From: Halorussus ruber
Lineage (GTDB): Archaea > Halobacteriota > Halobacteria > Halobacteriales > Haladaptataceae
Assembly (NCBI RefSeq): GCF_004765785.1
Contig: NZ_SBIT01000009.1
Coordinates: forward strand, 62,001-126,000
Direction of reading: 5' to 3'
Length of the DNA stretch: 64,000 bases
Shown here: positions 50,212 to 58,000 of the stretch, piece after piece
How positions within the stretch are numbered: position 1 is the first letter of the stretch
How the letters are laid out: each line of letters starts with the position of its first letter
Position numbers and translations under genes: made by a program
The notes under the pieces: generated by a model
Told to the model about the DNA's origin: nothing
Database searches by the model: none
What the model saw: only the letters and a program-made list of their open reading frames with translations

Positions 50212-51650
50212 AGCGCACCCCGCAGTTCCACGTCGGAGGCGTACACGCGGTACCATACGCCCCCGCCTATCATGATACTGACGCCGACGACCTGCGAGAG
50301 CGGTTGCATGAACGCGAGCAACCCGAAACTGGCGATTGCGCCCAGAATCGGCACCACGGGATACCCCGGCACCGTGAACGAGGGGTCGTACCACTCGGGA
50401 TTCGTGCGCCGGAGACGCACCAAAGCGACGCAGATGAGGCCGTACATCACCAGATGGAGGAACGAGGCCACCTCCGCGAGCACCTCGACTCGGCCAATCG
50501 CCACCAGCAGGAGGACCGGCCCGCCCGCCAGCAGGAGCGCGACGTGGGGCGTCCCCCACCGGAGGTTGACCTCGCTCGCGCGCCGGGGGACCAGCGCGTC
50601 CCGACTCAGGGCGTAGAGGGCGCGCGAAGAACTCAGAATCGAGGCGTTCGCGCTCGACACGGTCGCCAGCAGGCCAGCCAGCAGGATGGCGACCGCACCC
50701 ACCGGCCCGAGCAAGTCCCGCGCCACCGCGACGATGGCGGTCTCGCCGAACTCGGCGAGTCGCTCGCTCCCGAACGCGCTGGTCGCCACGAAGATGGTCA
50801 CGACGTAGAGTACCCCGACAGCCAGCACGGAGCCGACCATCGCCAAAGGCAGGTTTCGGGACGGGGACTTAATCTCGCCCGCGACGGTCGCCACCTGCGC
50901 GAAGCCCAGATACGAGGTGAACACCAGCGCGGCGGTCGTCACCACCGGAAACGCCCCGAAGGGCATGAACGTCTCGGGCGCAGTTTCGCGGCCGAATATC
51001 CCGAGCGCGTCGAACACGCCGTAGGTCAGAAAGCCCACGAGGACGACGAGGAGCAGGCCGACCACCGCGTTCTGAAACTTCGCGGCGTTCTCGGTTCCGG
51101 TGATGCTGACCGCGGTCAGGAGCGCGCCGAACGCCAGCGCCAGCGGCGTGACCGGTCCCACGCCCCCGAACGAGATTCCCACCTCGGCCAGCGTCGCCAC
51201 CGCGTACTGGCCGAACCCCACGAGGTAGAACGCGGAGGCGAAGACGAGTCCGAGCCAGACGCTCAGGCCGACGACGGCCCCGGCCGCGGCCCCCATCGCG
51301 CGCGAGACGAAATAATATCCCCCGCCGCTCCGCGGCATCGCGGTCGCCAACTCCGCGGTCGGCAGGGCCACCAGCAGGGCGATGACCGCCCCGATGGCAA
51401 AGGAGAGCGCCGCCGCCGGACCGGCCTCCCCCGCGGCGAGACCCGGGAAGACGAAGATGCCCGCGCCTATCATCGTCCCGACGCCGATGGCGATGCCCCC
51501 GCCGAGGCCGATGGTGCGCTCCAGTTCGACGCCGCCCTCGTGGAGGGTGGCCTCGTCGGTGGTCTCGCCCTCCTCGGGGTGGACACCTTCTTTTACCGCT
51601 TCTTCCGGCGGAGGTGAAGGTTCAGGGGCGGATTCTGCGGGGTCGCTCAT
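50208..51650 (-). CDS. APC-family amino-acid permease
   Basis: This 480-aa transporter has about twelve helices and an acidic amino-terminal extension (residues 1-45). The family's first helix, [21 protein letters not shown], carries the substrate-binding glycine motif. The fourth-to-sixth region and [26 protein letters not shown] are typical of amino acid-polyamine-organocation permeases. It was placed from the ATG ending at 51650 (MSDPAESAP), because the frame upstream includes non-typical codons. It is coupled to the Usp gene. Substrate: cationic or neutral amino acids, unresolved. Confidence 0.92.
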   Translation of the reverse strand: MSDPAESAPEPSPPPEEAVKEGVHPEEGETTDEATLHEGGVELERTIGLGGGIAIGVGTMIGAGIFVFPGLAAGEAGPAAALSFAIGAVIALLVALPTAELATAMPRSGGGYYFVSRAMGAAAGAVVGLSVWLGLVFASAFYLVGFGQYAVATLAEVGISFGGVGPVTPLALAFGALLTAVSITGTENAAKFQNAVVGLLLVVLVGFLTYGVFDALGIFGRETAPETFMPFGAFPVVTTAALVFTSYLGFAQVATVAGEIKSPSRNLPLAMVGSVLAVGVLYVVTIFVATSAFGSERLAEFGETAIVAVARDLLGPVGAVAILLAGLLATVSSANASILSSSRALYALSRDALVPRRASEVNLRWGTPHVALLLAGGPVLLLVAIGRVEVLAEVASFLHLVMYGLICVALVRLRRTNPEWYDPSFTVPGYPVVPILGAIASFGLLAFMQPLSQVVGVSIMIGGGVWYRVYASDVELRGAL

Positions 51651-51793
51651 ACAGGAGACATAAACGGGGAGCGACAAATGGTTGGGGTCGTTGTCCGTGG
51701 TCGGTGCGGTTAGAAACGACGTGTGCCGCACTTGCCAGTTTCAGTACGGCGAGACGACGGTTTGCGACTTGACCCTGCACCTCGATTCCGGAA

Positions 51794-51806
51794 CATAATT
51801 AAATAG
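51794..51806 (+). promoter_or_regulatory. TATA box for the 51827 gene
   Basis: The sequence cataattaaatag is 21-33 bases before the ATG. Confidence 0.55.
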
Positions 51807-51826
51807 CTATTACATTTCTCCCGCGT

Positions 51827-52180
51827 ATGGGGACGGTACAGGAAGCCGCGCGGGAACTCGTCGAATTAGAAGCGTTGAAACTGAGCCTGAAATCCCGGCG
51901 TAGCGAGTGCATCGGTAAAATCAAGCGTATCGGAAGTACGGACGGGACAGTCTACTTTCTGAACGCCGACCAGACGAAACATCTCCGTATCTTCGAGGCA
52001 CAGTGGGAAGTCTACGCCTACGTCAACACGATACACGCTCTCTGGGAGTTCGCCAAGGCCTGCGAACCCTTTCTTCCGAAATCCGAGTTCGCTCCGGTCA
52101 ACACAGTCCCTGAACTCCTCGCAGTCCGCAACTGCATGCAACACACCGGCCGATTGGTATCAACTACGAAAGAAATGTGA
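51827..52180 (+). CDS. Hypothetical protein, possible 5' part of a split gene
   Basis: This is a 117-aa helical protein. Near its end RNCMQH fits the Rx4H spacing of HEPN-type RNases (EELLAVRNCMQHTGRL context), but the rest of the HEPN pattern is not clear. It stops by TGA at 52178-52180, and the next frame opens with GTG at 52177 overlapping this stop, continuing in the same style. A single protein of about 198 aa broken by a frameshift is the likely alternative. The region is AT-richer than the flanks and looks accessory. Confidence 0.55.
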   Translation: MGTVQEAARELVELEALKLSLKSRRSECIGKIKRIGSTDGTVYFLNADQTKHLRIFEAQWEVYAYVNTIHALWEFAKACEPFLPKSEFAPVNTVPELLAVRNCMQHTGRLVSTTKEM

Positions 52181-52422
52181 ACGATCTCGTGATTCCCGTC
52201 CGACGACTCGAAGACAGAGGTGATTGGGGCCACCCACACGCTTCTTTTAGCGATTACTTTCCGGACTGGTCGGAAGGTGACTTAGTGTATCTTCGGAGTG
52301 CTATCAAGACAAGCAACACGGCTTACGAGTTGATAACCGGCGAAATCGAAAAAAGATATCAACAGCGATACTCAAAGAAACGGCTCAAGGAGATTGCAGA
52401 CGGCCTATCGTTGTACGAGTAG
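52177..52422 (+). CDS. Hypothetical protein, possible 3' part of a split gene
   Basis: This 81-aa frame opens at a GTG overlapping the previous stop. The sequence starts NDLVIPVRRLEDRGDWGHPH, which reads like an internal continuation rather than a natural amino terminus. It ends with a charged helix (RYQQRYSKKRLKEIADGL). Either it is translated by reinitiation, or the original gene is interrupted. No family is recognised. Confidence 0.5.
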   Translation: MNDLVIPVRRLEDRGDWGHPHASFSDYFPDWSEGDLVYLRSAIKTSNTAYELITGEIEKRYQQRYSKKRLKEIADGLSLYE

Positions 52423-52425
52423 CGA

Positions 52426-52572
52426 CTACTCGTTTTCGTCCGGGTCCGGCATCGAGACGCCCTCAATACCTTCCATCGTTTCGTCATAAAACTCTAAATC
52501 GACCTCGATGTCGTCTTTTTCGGGGTTGCGGACGACTTTCTCCGAAGTAGCCTCGGAACTCGAAGTACCCAT
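52426..52572 (-). CDS. Small acidic protein, 48 aa
   Basis: This 48-codon frame starts at the ATG ending at 52572 (MGTSSSEATSEKVVRN) and ends 4 bases after the 52422 stop, convergent with it. Composition is acidic (many Asp/Glu), as expected for a haloarchaeal protein, and the frame is preceded by an AT-rich region. No motif is recognised. It is short, so coding status is uncertain. Confidence 0.45.
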   Translation of the reverse strand: MGTSSSEATSEKVVRNPEKDDIEVDLEFYDETMEGIEGVSMPDPDENE

Positions 52573-52717
52573 ATCGTTCACTATTTCGGGATTTTGGGTT
52601 AAAAATCTGATGGAAGATATTGTTAGCTGATAGTCTGCTCTTTTAACTGAATCGTTCTTTCCCCAACGCCCGCCGCGCCGCCCGAAGTTTATCAGTCATA
52701 ACGCACAACCGTCAGGT

Positions 52718-52957
52718 ATGGCGACCGAACGAAGCGAGACGACCGTCGGTGATGAGTACTCGGTGACGCTCCCGCCGGACCTTCGGGACCGATTGGACAT
52801 CCGGCCCGGCGACAAACTCCGGTGGGAGACGACCGAGGAGGACGACTTGCAGGTCGAGGTCGTGCGACAGCGATACGGCGCGTTCGACGACGCCGAGCCG
52901 GTGGATTTGGGCGTGGATTCGCTGGAGGCGCACGATTTGGCGGGTGGAGAGAAATAA
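52718..52957 (+). CDS. AbrB/MazE-type DNA-binding protein
   Basis: This 79-aa protein fits the AbrB/SpoVT swapped-hairpin fold: VGDEYSVTLPPDLRDRLDIR followed by PGDKLRWETTEEDDLQVEV. Such proteins are antitoxins or transition-state regulators. There is no obvious toxin gene next to it: the downstream frame on the same strand is not coding, and the neighbour on the minus strand is a doubtful membrane peptide. A TATA-like agtttatcag is 25-34 bases before the ATG. Single AbrB-like genes with a role in regulation are common in archaea. Confidence 0.82.
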   Translation: MATERSETTVGDEYSVTLPPDLRDRLDIRPGDKLRWETTEEDDLQVEVVRQRYGAFDDAEPVDLGVDSLEAHDLAGGEK

Positions 52958-52968
52958 GTCTGTACCTT

Positions 52969-53190
52969 TCAATTTCCACGCAATGCAAAGCAGAGGATAA
53001 TTGGCAACACTAGAAAAATTACAGCAAGGCCAAGTAGAGTAACCTGTTTGGAAATCTCGATGACAAGTAATGTCATCGAAGAACAAGAACTTGTTGGTAG
53101 GCAAGTTAACCGAAGCGGTGCCCAAACAGATAGTCCAGTAACTCCCGCAGTGATTCCAAATCCAGAAGTCCAACTGACAGCTTTATCCAC
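52969..53190 (-). CDS. Doubtful small membrane protein
   Basis: This 73-aa frame (MDKAVSWTSGFGITAGVTG) has one strong hydrophobic segment at the carboxy end (LLGLAVIFLVLPIILCFAL) and a weaker one near the start, with several Cys residues. The stretch is AT-rich, unlike the genome's genes, and could be a horizontally acquired gene or non-coding. The start ATG ends at 53190. Confidence 0.4.
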   Translation of the reverse strand: MDKAVSWTSGFGITAGVTGLSVWAPLRLTCLPTSSCSSMTLLVIEISKQVTLLGLAVIFLVLPIILCFALRGN

Positions 53191-53243
53191 AATGCTTTTT
53201 TGTGATAGATATTAAATATATTGTGGTCGGATAAGGCTGTGAT

Positions 53244-54521
53244 TCACTCCTCCACCGCACTCCCGACCCGGATAATCTCCTCTTCCCCGAACGCCGGGCC
53301 AATGAACTGAATCCCGACCGGGAGGCCGCCATCGACTTCGCCCGACGGAACCGAAATCGCGGGCAGGTCGGCCAGATTCACCGGGACGGTGTTGGCGTCG
53401 GCGAGGTACATCTGGAGGGGGTCGTCCAGACTCTCGCCCTGCTCGAAAGGCGGAACCGGCATGGTCGGACTCGCCAGCACGTCCACCGACTGGAAGGCCT
53501 CGTCGAAGTCCTGCTTGACCCACGCTCGGGCGTCTTGGGCCTGCTTGTAGTACTTGTCGTGGTAGCCAGCAGAGAGGGCGTAGGTGCCCAGCAGAATCCG
53601 ACGCTTGACCTCCTCGCCGAAGGCCTCGCGGGACTCGCTGAAGGTCTCGTTCCAGTTGCCGTCGAACCCGCCGGACTTGCCGTAGCGCACGCCGTCGAAG
53701 CGCGCGAGGTTCGAGGAGGCCTCCGACATCGCAATCACGTAGTAGGCTTCGACTGCGTGTTCGACCGAGGGGAGCGAGACCTCCTCGACTGTCGCGCCTC
53801 GGTCGCGGAGGTCGTCCAGCGTCTCCTCGAAGCGCGCTTTGACGCCCTCGTCAGCGCCTTCCACGAGTTCCGTGGGGACGCCGATGGTGGTGCCTTCCAC
53901 GTCGCCCGTGGCGGCGCTGGCGTAGTCGGAGTCTGCGCCCTCCTCGCGGGTCGTGGCGTCGTGTTCGTCCGGGCCGCTGATGACGTCGAGGAGCGCGGCG
54001 GCCTCCTCGACGGTGGGCGCGAGCGGGCCGATTTGTTCGAGGCTGTTGGCGTAGGCGACCAGTCCGTAGCGCGAGACCAGTCCGTAGGTGGGCTTGATGC
54101 CGACGACGCCGCAGAAGGCGGCCGGGTTGCGGATGGAGCCGCCGGTGTCGCTTCCGAGCGCGAGGTCGGCCTCGCCTGCGGCGACTGCGGCCGCGCTCCC
54201 GCCGGAGGAGCCGCCGGGGACGTGGCCCTCGGCGACCGGGTTCGGGGCCGGGCCGAACGCCGAGGTCTCGGTGGTCGAACCCATGCCGAACTCGTCCATG
54301 TTGGCCTTGCCGACGATGGTCGCGCCCGCCTCCTTGAGGGCCTCCACGACGGTGGCGTCGTAGGGCGGCACGTAGTCTTCGAGCATCTCGGAGGCGCAGG
54401 TCGTGGTGACCCCCTCGGTGCTGATGTTGTCCTTGACCGCGACGGTCTTGTCGGCGAGGAGGCCGTCCTCGTCGCCCTCGATGGTCTCCTCGGTGATGAA
54501 GATATTCGATTTCGAACTCAT
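53244..54521 (-). CDS. gatA: Glutamyl-tRNA(Gln) amidotransferase subunit A
   Basis: This 425-aa amidase of the GatCAB/GatCA complex converts Glu-tRNA-Gln or Asp-tRNA-Asn to the amide form. The amidase triad is visible: Lys30 in VAVKDNIST, the cis-Ser in PGGSSGGSAAAVAAG, and the nucleophile Ser in GSDTGGSIRNPAAFCGV. The ATG ending at 54521 (MSSKSNIFITEETI) is 2 bases downstream of the gatC stop, so gatC-gatA form an operon. The length is shorter than bacterial GatA (about 480), mainly at the amino end. gatB is not in this window. Confidence 0.96.
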   Translation of the reverse strand: MSSKSNIFITEETIEGDEDGLLADKTVAVKDNISTEGVTTTCASEMLEDYVPPYDATVVEALKEAGATIVGKANMDEFGMGSTTETSAFGPAPNPVAEGHVPGGSSGGSAAAVAAGEADLALGSDTGGSIRNPAAFCGVVGIKPTYGLVSRYGLVAYANSLEQIGPLAPTVEEAAALLDVISGPDEHDATTREEGADSDYASAATGDVEGTTIGVPTELVEGADEGVKARFEETLDDLRDRGATVEEVSLPSVEHAVEAYYVIAMSEASSNLARFDGVRYGKSGGFDGNWNETFSESREAFGEEVKRRILLGTYALSAGYHDKYYKQAQDARAWVKQDFDEAFQSVDVLASPTMPVPPFEQGESLDDPLQMYLADANTVPVNLADLPAISVPSGEVDGGLPVGIQFIGPAFGEEEIIRVGSAVEE

Positions 54522-54523
54522 GG

Positions 54524-54802
54524 TTACGAGACGTTCGGTCCCTTGAAGTAGCCGTCCTCGGTCTCCGGTGCGTTCGAGAGCGCTTCCTCCTGCGAGAGGC
54601 ACTCGCGGGCCTCGTCTTCGCGCATCACGTTCACGAGGTCGGACTCGCGCTCGACCTCGGGCACCTCTTCGAGCGTCTCGAAGTAGTCGAGGATGTCCGC
54701 GAACTGGTCGGTGAACCGCTCGACCTCGTCGTCGTCGAGTCCGACGCGCGCGAGGTCGGCGACGTGACGGACCTCCTCGGGACCGGGAGACGTGTCGCTC
54801 AT
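54524..54802 (-). CDS. gatC: Glutamyl-tRNA(Gln) amidotransferase subunit C
   Basis: This 92-aa small subunit stabilises GatA. It opens with EEVRHVADLARVGLDDDEVERFTDQF, the family's long helix, followed by ILDYFETLEEV, and ends in YFKGPNV, the usual carboxy motif. Two bases separate it from gatA. The ATG ends at 54802, and the region upstream is followed by a divergent tfb gene 290 bases away. Confidence 0.93.
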   Translation of the reverse strand: MSDTSPGPEEVRHVADLARVGLDDDEVERFTDQFADILDYFETLEEVPEVERESDLVNVMREDEARECLSQEEALSNAPETEDGYFKGPNVS

Positions 54803-54978
54803 ACACGTAGAGACCCGCGGGCCAGCGGTAAGGGTTTCGATACCGACCCCTCGGAACTGGTATTAAAGGTTGCCGAATCCGGGGGTCGTCAGACTGCCCA
54901 GAAACGGCCGAATGAGCCGTCGAAGACGGTGACGACGGCCCGAACGTTGAAACCGGGTGAATCGGTCGTTGCCACAGT

Positions 54979-54987
54979 CTTTAAGTA
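54979..54987 (+). promoter_or_regulatory. TATA box upstream of tfb
   Basis: The sequence ctttaagta lies about 105-113 bases before the tfb ATG (55092), so this messenger would have a leader of about 80 bases, unlike most genes here. Confidence 0.5.
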
Positions 54988-55091
54988 GAGACGGCCGTTA
55001 CTAGCGTACGTCTTCTGAACCCGGTTATCCACGGTCCCGTCCGCGGCGTACTGTCTCTCTCTACCGATGGCTGTCTCACTACACTTCCACC

Positions 55092-56057
55092 ATGACTGAA
55101 ACACGAACTCGAACTCACGACGAGCAAACGACCGACGAAACGGAGCGCGAACACGAGGAGAACCGCTGTCCTGAGTGCAGCGGGAACCTCGTCAGCGACG
55201 AGGAGCGCGGGGAGACTGTCTGTGCGGAGTGCGGGCTCGTCGTCGACGAAGACCAGATCGACCCCGGTCCGGAGTGGCGCGCGTTCGACGCCAAGGAGAA
55301 GGACCAGAAGAGCCGGGTCGGTGCCCCGACGACCAACACGATGCACGACAAGGGTCTCTCGACCAACATCGGCTGGCAGGACAAGGACGCCTACGGCAAC
55401 TCGCTGGGGTCGCGCCAACGAGAGAAGATGCAACGCCTGCGCAAGTGGAACGAGCGGTTCCGCACGCGCGACTCCAAGGAGCGGAATCTCAAGCAGGCGC
55501 TCGGCGAAATCGACCGGATGGCCTCCGCGCTCGGCCTGCCTGACAACGTCCGGGAGACCGCGTCGGTCATCTACCGGCGCGCGCTGGACGAGGACCTCCT
55601 GCCCGGCCGGTCCATCGAGGGCGTCGCAACCTCGGCCCTCTACGCCGCGGCGCGGCAGGCGGGCACGCCCCGAAGCCTCGACGAAATCAGCGGCGTCTCT
55701 CGCGTGGACAAGGACGAGATCGCCCGGACGTACCGCTACGTGGTACGGGAGCTGAACCTCGAAATCCAGCCCGCCGACCCCAAGAGCTACGTCCCGCGGT
55801 TCGTCTCTGACCTCGGCGTCAGCGACGAGGTCGAGCGCCGCGCCCGCGACCTGCTCGACACCGCGACCGAGAAGGGCATCCACAGCGGCAAGTCCCCGGT
55901 CGGCCTCGCGGCCGCCGCGGTCTACGCCGCCGCCCTCCTCAGCAACGAGAAGGTGACCCAGAGCGAGGTCAGCGACGTCTCCGACATCAGCGAGGTCACG
56001 ATTCGCAACCGCTACCACGAACTGCTGGAAGCGAAGGAAGATACCATCGCGCCCTAA
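55092..56057 (+). CDS. tfb: Transcription initiation factor TFB
   Basis: This 321-aa archaeal TFIIB binds TBP-TATA DNA and recruits RNA polymerase. The acidic amino-terminal extension (1-24) precedes the zinc ribbon with Cys26, Cys29, Cys44 and Cys47 (CPEC...CAEC). The B-reader region (WRAFDAKEKDQKSRVG) is next, then two cyclin-like repeats (about 115-205 and 215-310), with SPVGLAAAAVYAAALL in the second. Haloarchaea carry several tfb paralogues with different promoter preference. Which member this is cannot be told from motifs. Confidence 0.97.
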   Translation: MTETRTRTHDEQTTDETEREHEENRCPECSGNLVSDEERGETVCAECGLVVDEDQIDPGPEWRAFDAKEKDQKSRVGAPTTNTMHDKGLSTNIGWQDKDAYGNSLGSRQREKMQRLRKWNERFRTRDSKERNLKQALGEIDRMASALGLPDNVRETASVIYRRALDEDLLPGRSIEGVATSALYAAARQAGTPRSLDEISGVSRVDKDEIARTYRYVVRELNLEIQPADPKSYVPRFVSDLGVSDEVERRARDLLDTATEKGIHSGKSPVGLAAAAVYAAALLSNEKVTQSEVSDVSDISEVTIRNRYHELLEAKEDTIAP

Positions 56058-56373
56058 CTCTCTGTTTTTGTCGAGCGCGGAGCGCGAGGAGTTAGCGGTC
56101 CGAGTCGGGAGGTAGAGAAACAGAATTGTTGTTCTGAGAATTGTATTTGTTTCCTAGGATATTATATAGTTGTCTATCTGGTCGGGGAACGACTAGCGAC
56201 CGGCGGTAGCCCCGAACGACGACGACCGACCATCGCGGTTGGCGACTCGCGTCCGCACCCGCGAGTCGCCGTCCGCTCGCTTCGGAGCAGAATTTTCCGT
56301 TCGCCCCGGAATCGCGTTTTCCGCCCGAATCCAGACCGTAACTCGCAAATCCCGACCCTCCCTCGCTCCCGAC
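56058..56373. other. Intergenic region with AT-rich tract
   Basis: This 316-base gap between tfb and the Nudix gene holds an AT-rich tract (56110-56175, with attgttgttctg and ttgtatttgtttcc). The second half is GC-rich and open in the Nudix frame, but without its own clear coding character. No repeat of family F1-F3 was found here. Confidence 0.5.
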
Positions 56374-56856
56374 ATGGAAACTACCCGCCACTTCACCGCG
56401 ACGACCTACGTCGTCAACGACGGCGCGGTCGCCCTGCACTACCACGACCGACTCGAAATGTGGCTCTCGCCCGGCGGTCACGTGGACCGCGACGAACTCC
56501 CCCGCGAGGCCGCCCGCCGCGAGGTCCGCGAGGAGACCGGCCTCGACGTGGACCTCCTCGAACCCGAGACCGAGGTCTCGGTCGATGCGGGCCGGGAACT
56601 CCCGCCAGCGGAACACGTCATGCTGTTCGACATCGACGTGTACCCGGACGGCGGAGTCGGCCACCAGCACATCGACTTCGTCTACTTCGCCGAGGCCGAA
56701 AATCGGCACATCGACCCCGAGGGCGACGACGAGGCCGACGCCGACGAGTGGGTCTGGTTCGCACCCGAGGACCTGCGCACTCGGGACGATTTGGCGTCGG
56801 AAGTCGTCCAAATCGGTCGGGAAGCCATCGAGAAAGTCGAAAAGCAGTCCGAGTAG
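56374..56856 (+). CDS. Nudix hydrolase
   Basis: This 160-aa protein has the complete Nudix box at residues 35-57: Gly35, Glu41, then REVREETGL (GX5EX7REUXEEXGU), which binds Mg2+ and cleaves nucleoside diphosphate-linked compounds. The start METTRHFTATTYVVND (ATG at 56374) fits the family; the longer upstream frame has an Arg-rich, atypical start. The acidic late part (EGDDEADADEWVW) ends in a helix. Substrate is unknown; candidates include nucleoside triphosphates, sugar nucleotides and damaged nucleotides. Confidence 0.92.
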   Translation: METTRHFTATTYVVNDGAVALHYHDRLEMWLSPGGHVDRDELPREAARREVREETGLDVDLLEPETEVSVDAGRELPPAEHVMLFDIDVYPDGGVGHQHIDFVYFAEAENRHIDPEGDDEADADEWVWFAPEDLRTRDDLASEVVQIGREAIEKVEKQSE

Positions 56857-56897
56857 TCGAGGAGCGGTCCCGAGAAGCGGGGACGCGGTCAACGTGA

Positions 56898-57536
56898 CTA
56901 CGAGGAGCCGTCGATGTCGAGGGTCACCGTCAGCGGGCCGTCTGCGTCGTCGATGGCGATGGACCCCGAGTAGCGGTAGTCGTCGGCCGGGTCCTCGTTG
57001 CCCTCGATGGAGCCGCCGACCTTCCCCCGGACGACGTTGTCCTCGACGGTATCGACGCCGAGGGTCCCGGCCGTCGGTCCCTTCTCGACGCGCCCGGAGA
57101 CCCGGAACTTGTAGGCGACGCGCTCGTCGGCCTCCAGCGTGATGGTGTTGGTCAGCTCGTCGGCCTCGGTGGTGTCCTCGACCACTTCGCCGTCTACCAG
57201 CACCATCCCCGGCCCTTCGAGTTCCAGCGACGTGATGTCGCCCGTGAAGAGCCAGTCGTCGTATCGGCCCTTGCTGGCCGCGCCCTCTGCGGTGTTCTCG
57301 TCTACGAGCGTGTCGTAGCCGTCGCGGTTCTCCTCGCGCTTGAGCTTTCCGCTGACGCTGACGCGGTACCGGAAGGTCTCCTCGCCCGCCGCCTTGAATC
57401 GCAGGTGTTTGTACTCCTCGGCGCTCGCGGTCCCGACTGCCCCCGCGCCAGCGATTCCGGCGGCCGTCGTCCTCTTCAGTACTGTTCTGCGGTCGATTCC
57501 CTCGGTCTCTTCGGCGTCTCGTGTTTCGTCAGCCAT
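56898..57536 (-). CDS. Tat-exported beta-rich protein
   Basis: This 212-aa protein has a twin-arginine signal (DRRTVLKRTTAAGIAGAGAV) ending around residue 39. The mature part is one domain of unknown family with FKAAGEETFRYRVSVSGKLK, DDWLFTGDITSLELEGPGMV, AYKFRVSGRVEKG and DDYRYSGSIAIDDADGPLTV. The same elements in the same order make up the carboxy-terminal half of the exported protein at 59601-61088 (see findings). This suggests a stand-alone copy of a surface-binding module. It is divergent from the flippase region. Confidence 0.88.
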   Translation of the reverse strand: MADETRDAEETEGIDRRTVLKRTTAAGIAGAGAVGTASAEEYKHLRFKAAGEETFRYRVSVSGKLKREENRDGYDTLVDENTAEGAASKGRYDDWLFTGDITSLELEGPGMVLVDGEVVEDTTEADELTNTITLEADERVAYKFRVSGRVEKGPTAGTLGVDTVEDNVVRGKVGGSIEGNEDPADDYRYSGSIAIDDADGPLTVTLDIDGSS

Positions 57537-57699
57537 CCTCTGAACCCGACGTATCCAACTGCCCGGAGGCGTTTAATCGGAGGGGTCGCTCAGTCCAGAT
57601 TAACCTGTTTTTACGCCCGATTAGGAGGGATTCGAGAGAGAAACGGGTCGTTTCCCGATAGTCCGTGAATTTCGGGACGGCGAGGTGGTCGCCACCGCC

Positions 57700-57718
57700 G
57701 GACGGGACAGTCCCGTCC
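57700..57718. promoter_or_regulatory. Perfect 19-bp dyad, possible operator
   Basis: GGACGGGAC (57700-57708) and GTCCCGTCC (57710-57718) form a perfect dyad around one base. It lies between the divergent Tat-protein gene (56898-57536) and the first ORF of the polysaccharide region (57779). A regulator-binding site or terminator is possible. Confidence 0.5.
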
Positions 57719-57778
57719 AGTCGAGACCGAAGGTAAGCGCGGCCTACTACAGCAGTACAGGCCCCCTAAGCGCGGGAC

Positions 57779-58000
57779 ATGCCGGATAGAACAAAAGTCG
57801 TCTCGGACCACGATACCAACAACATGAGTTGGTCGGCCAAGCACCTCCGAGACGTATCTGGCCTCGACACGGGTCGAGAGCGCGACACGGGTCGAGAGCG
57901 CGACGGGGGTCGAGAGCGCGACGGGGGTCGAGAACGCGACGAGGGTCGAGAGCGCGACGTGAAGGGAGGCCACTCGACGGGAGGAGAAGCGTGGCCGTAA
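57779..58000 (+). CDS. Small ORF with charged hexapeptide repeats, overlaps the flippase
   Basis: This 73-codon frame opens with ATG at 57779 and encodes five copies of GRERD[T/G/E] from an 18-bp tandem repeat (57865-57954). It stops at 58000, 10 bases inside the flippase gene. The overlap with a Shine-Dalgarno-bearing start suggests coupling, but the peptide is low-complexity and may not be functional. The same DNA read in the flippase frame would give Arg/Gly/Ser-rich sequence, which fits halophile proteins less well. Confidence 0.4.
   Translation: MPDRTKVVSDHDTNNMSWSAKHLRDVSGLDTGRERDTGRERDGGRERDGGRERDEGRERDVKGGHSTGGEAWP
57865..57954 (+). repeat. 18-bp tandem repeat, 5 units
   Basis: Consensus cgacgggggtcgagagcg, starting at 57865, 57883, 57901, 57919 and 57937, with one or two variable positions per unit. 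It lies just upstream of the flippase start. Confidence 0.9.
57980..57986 (+). promoter_or_regulatory. Shine-Dalgarno site of the flippase gene
   Basis: GGAGGAG lies four bases before a GTG at 57991 and supports that start. Such strong sites are rare in this mostly leaderless genome and fit an internal operon gene. Confidence 0.65.

Noticed and set aside
57829-57990. Arg-rich amino-terminal extension of the flippase
   Set aside because: It is produced by the 18-bp tandem repeat and is very basic, unlike halophile proteins; the GTG at 57991 has a strong Shine-Dalgarno site.
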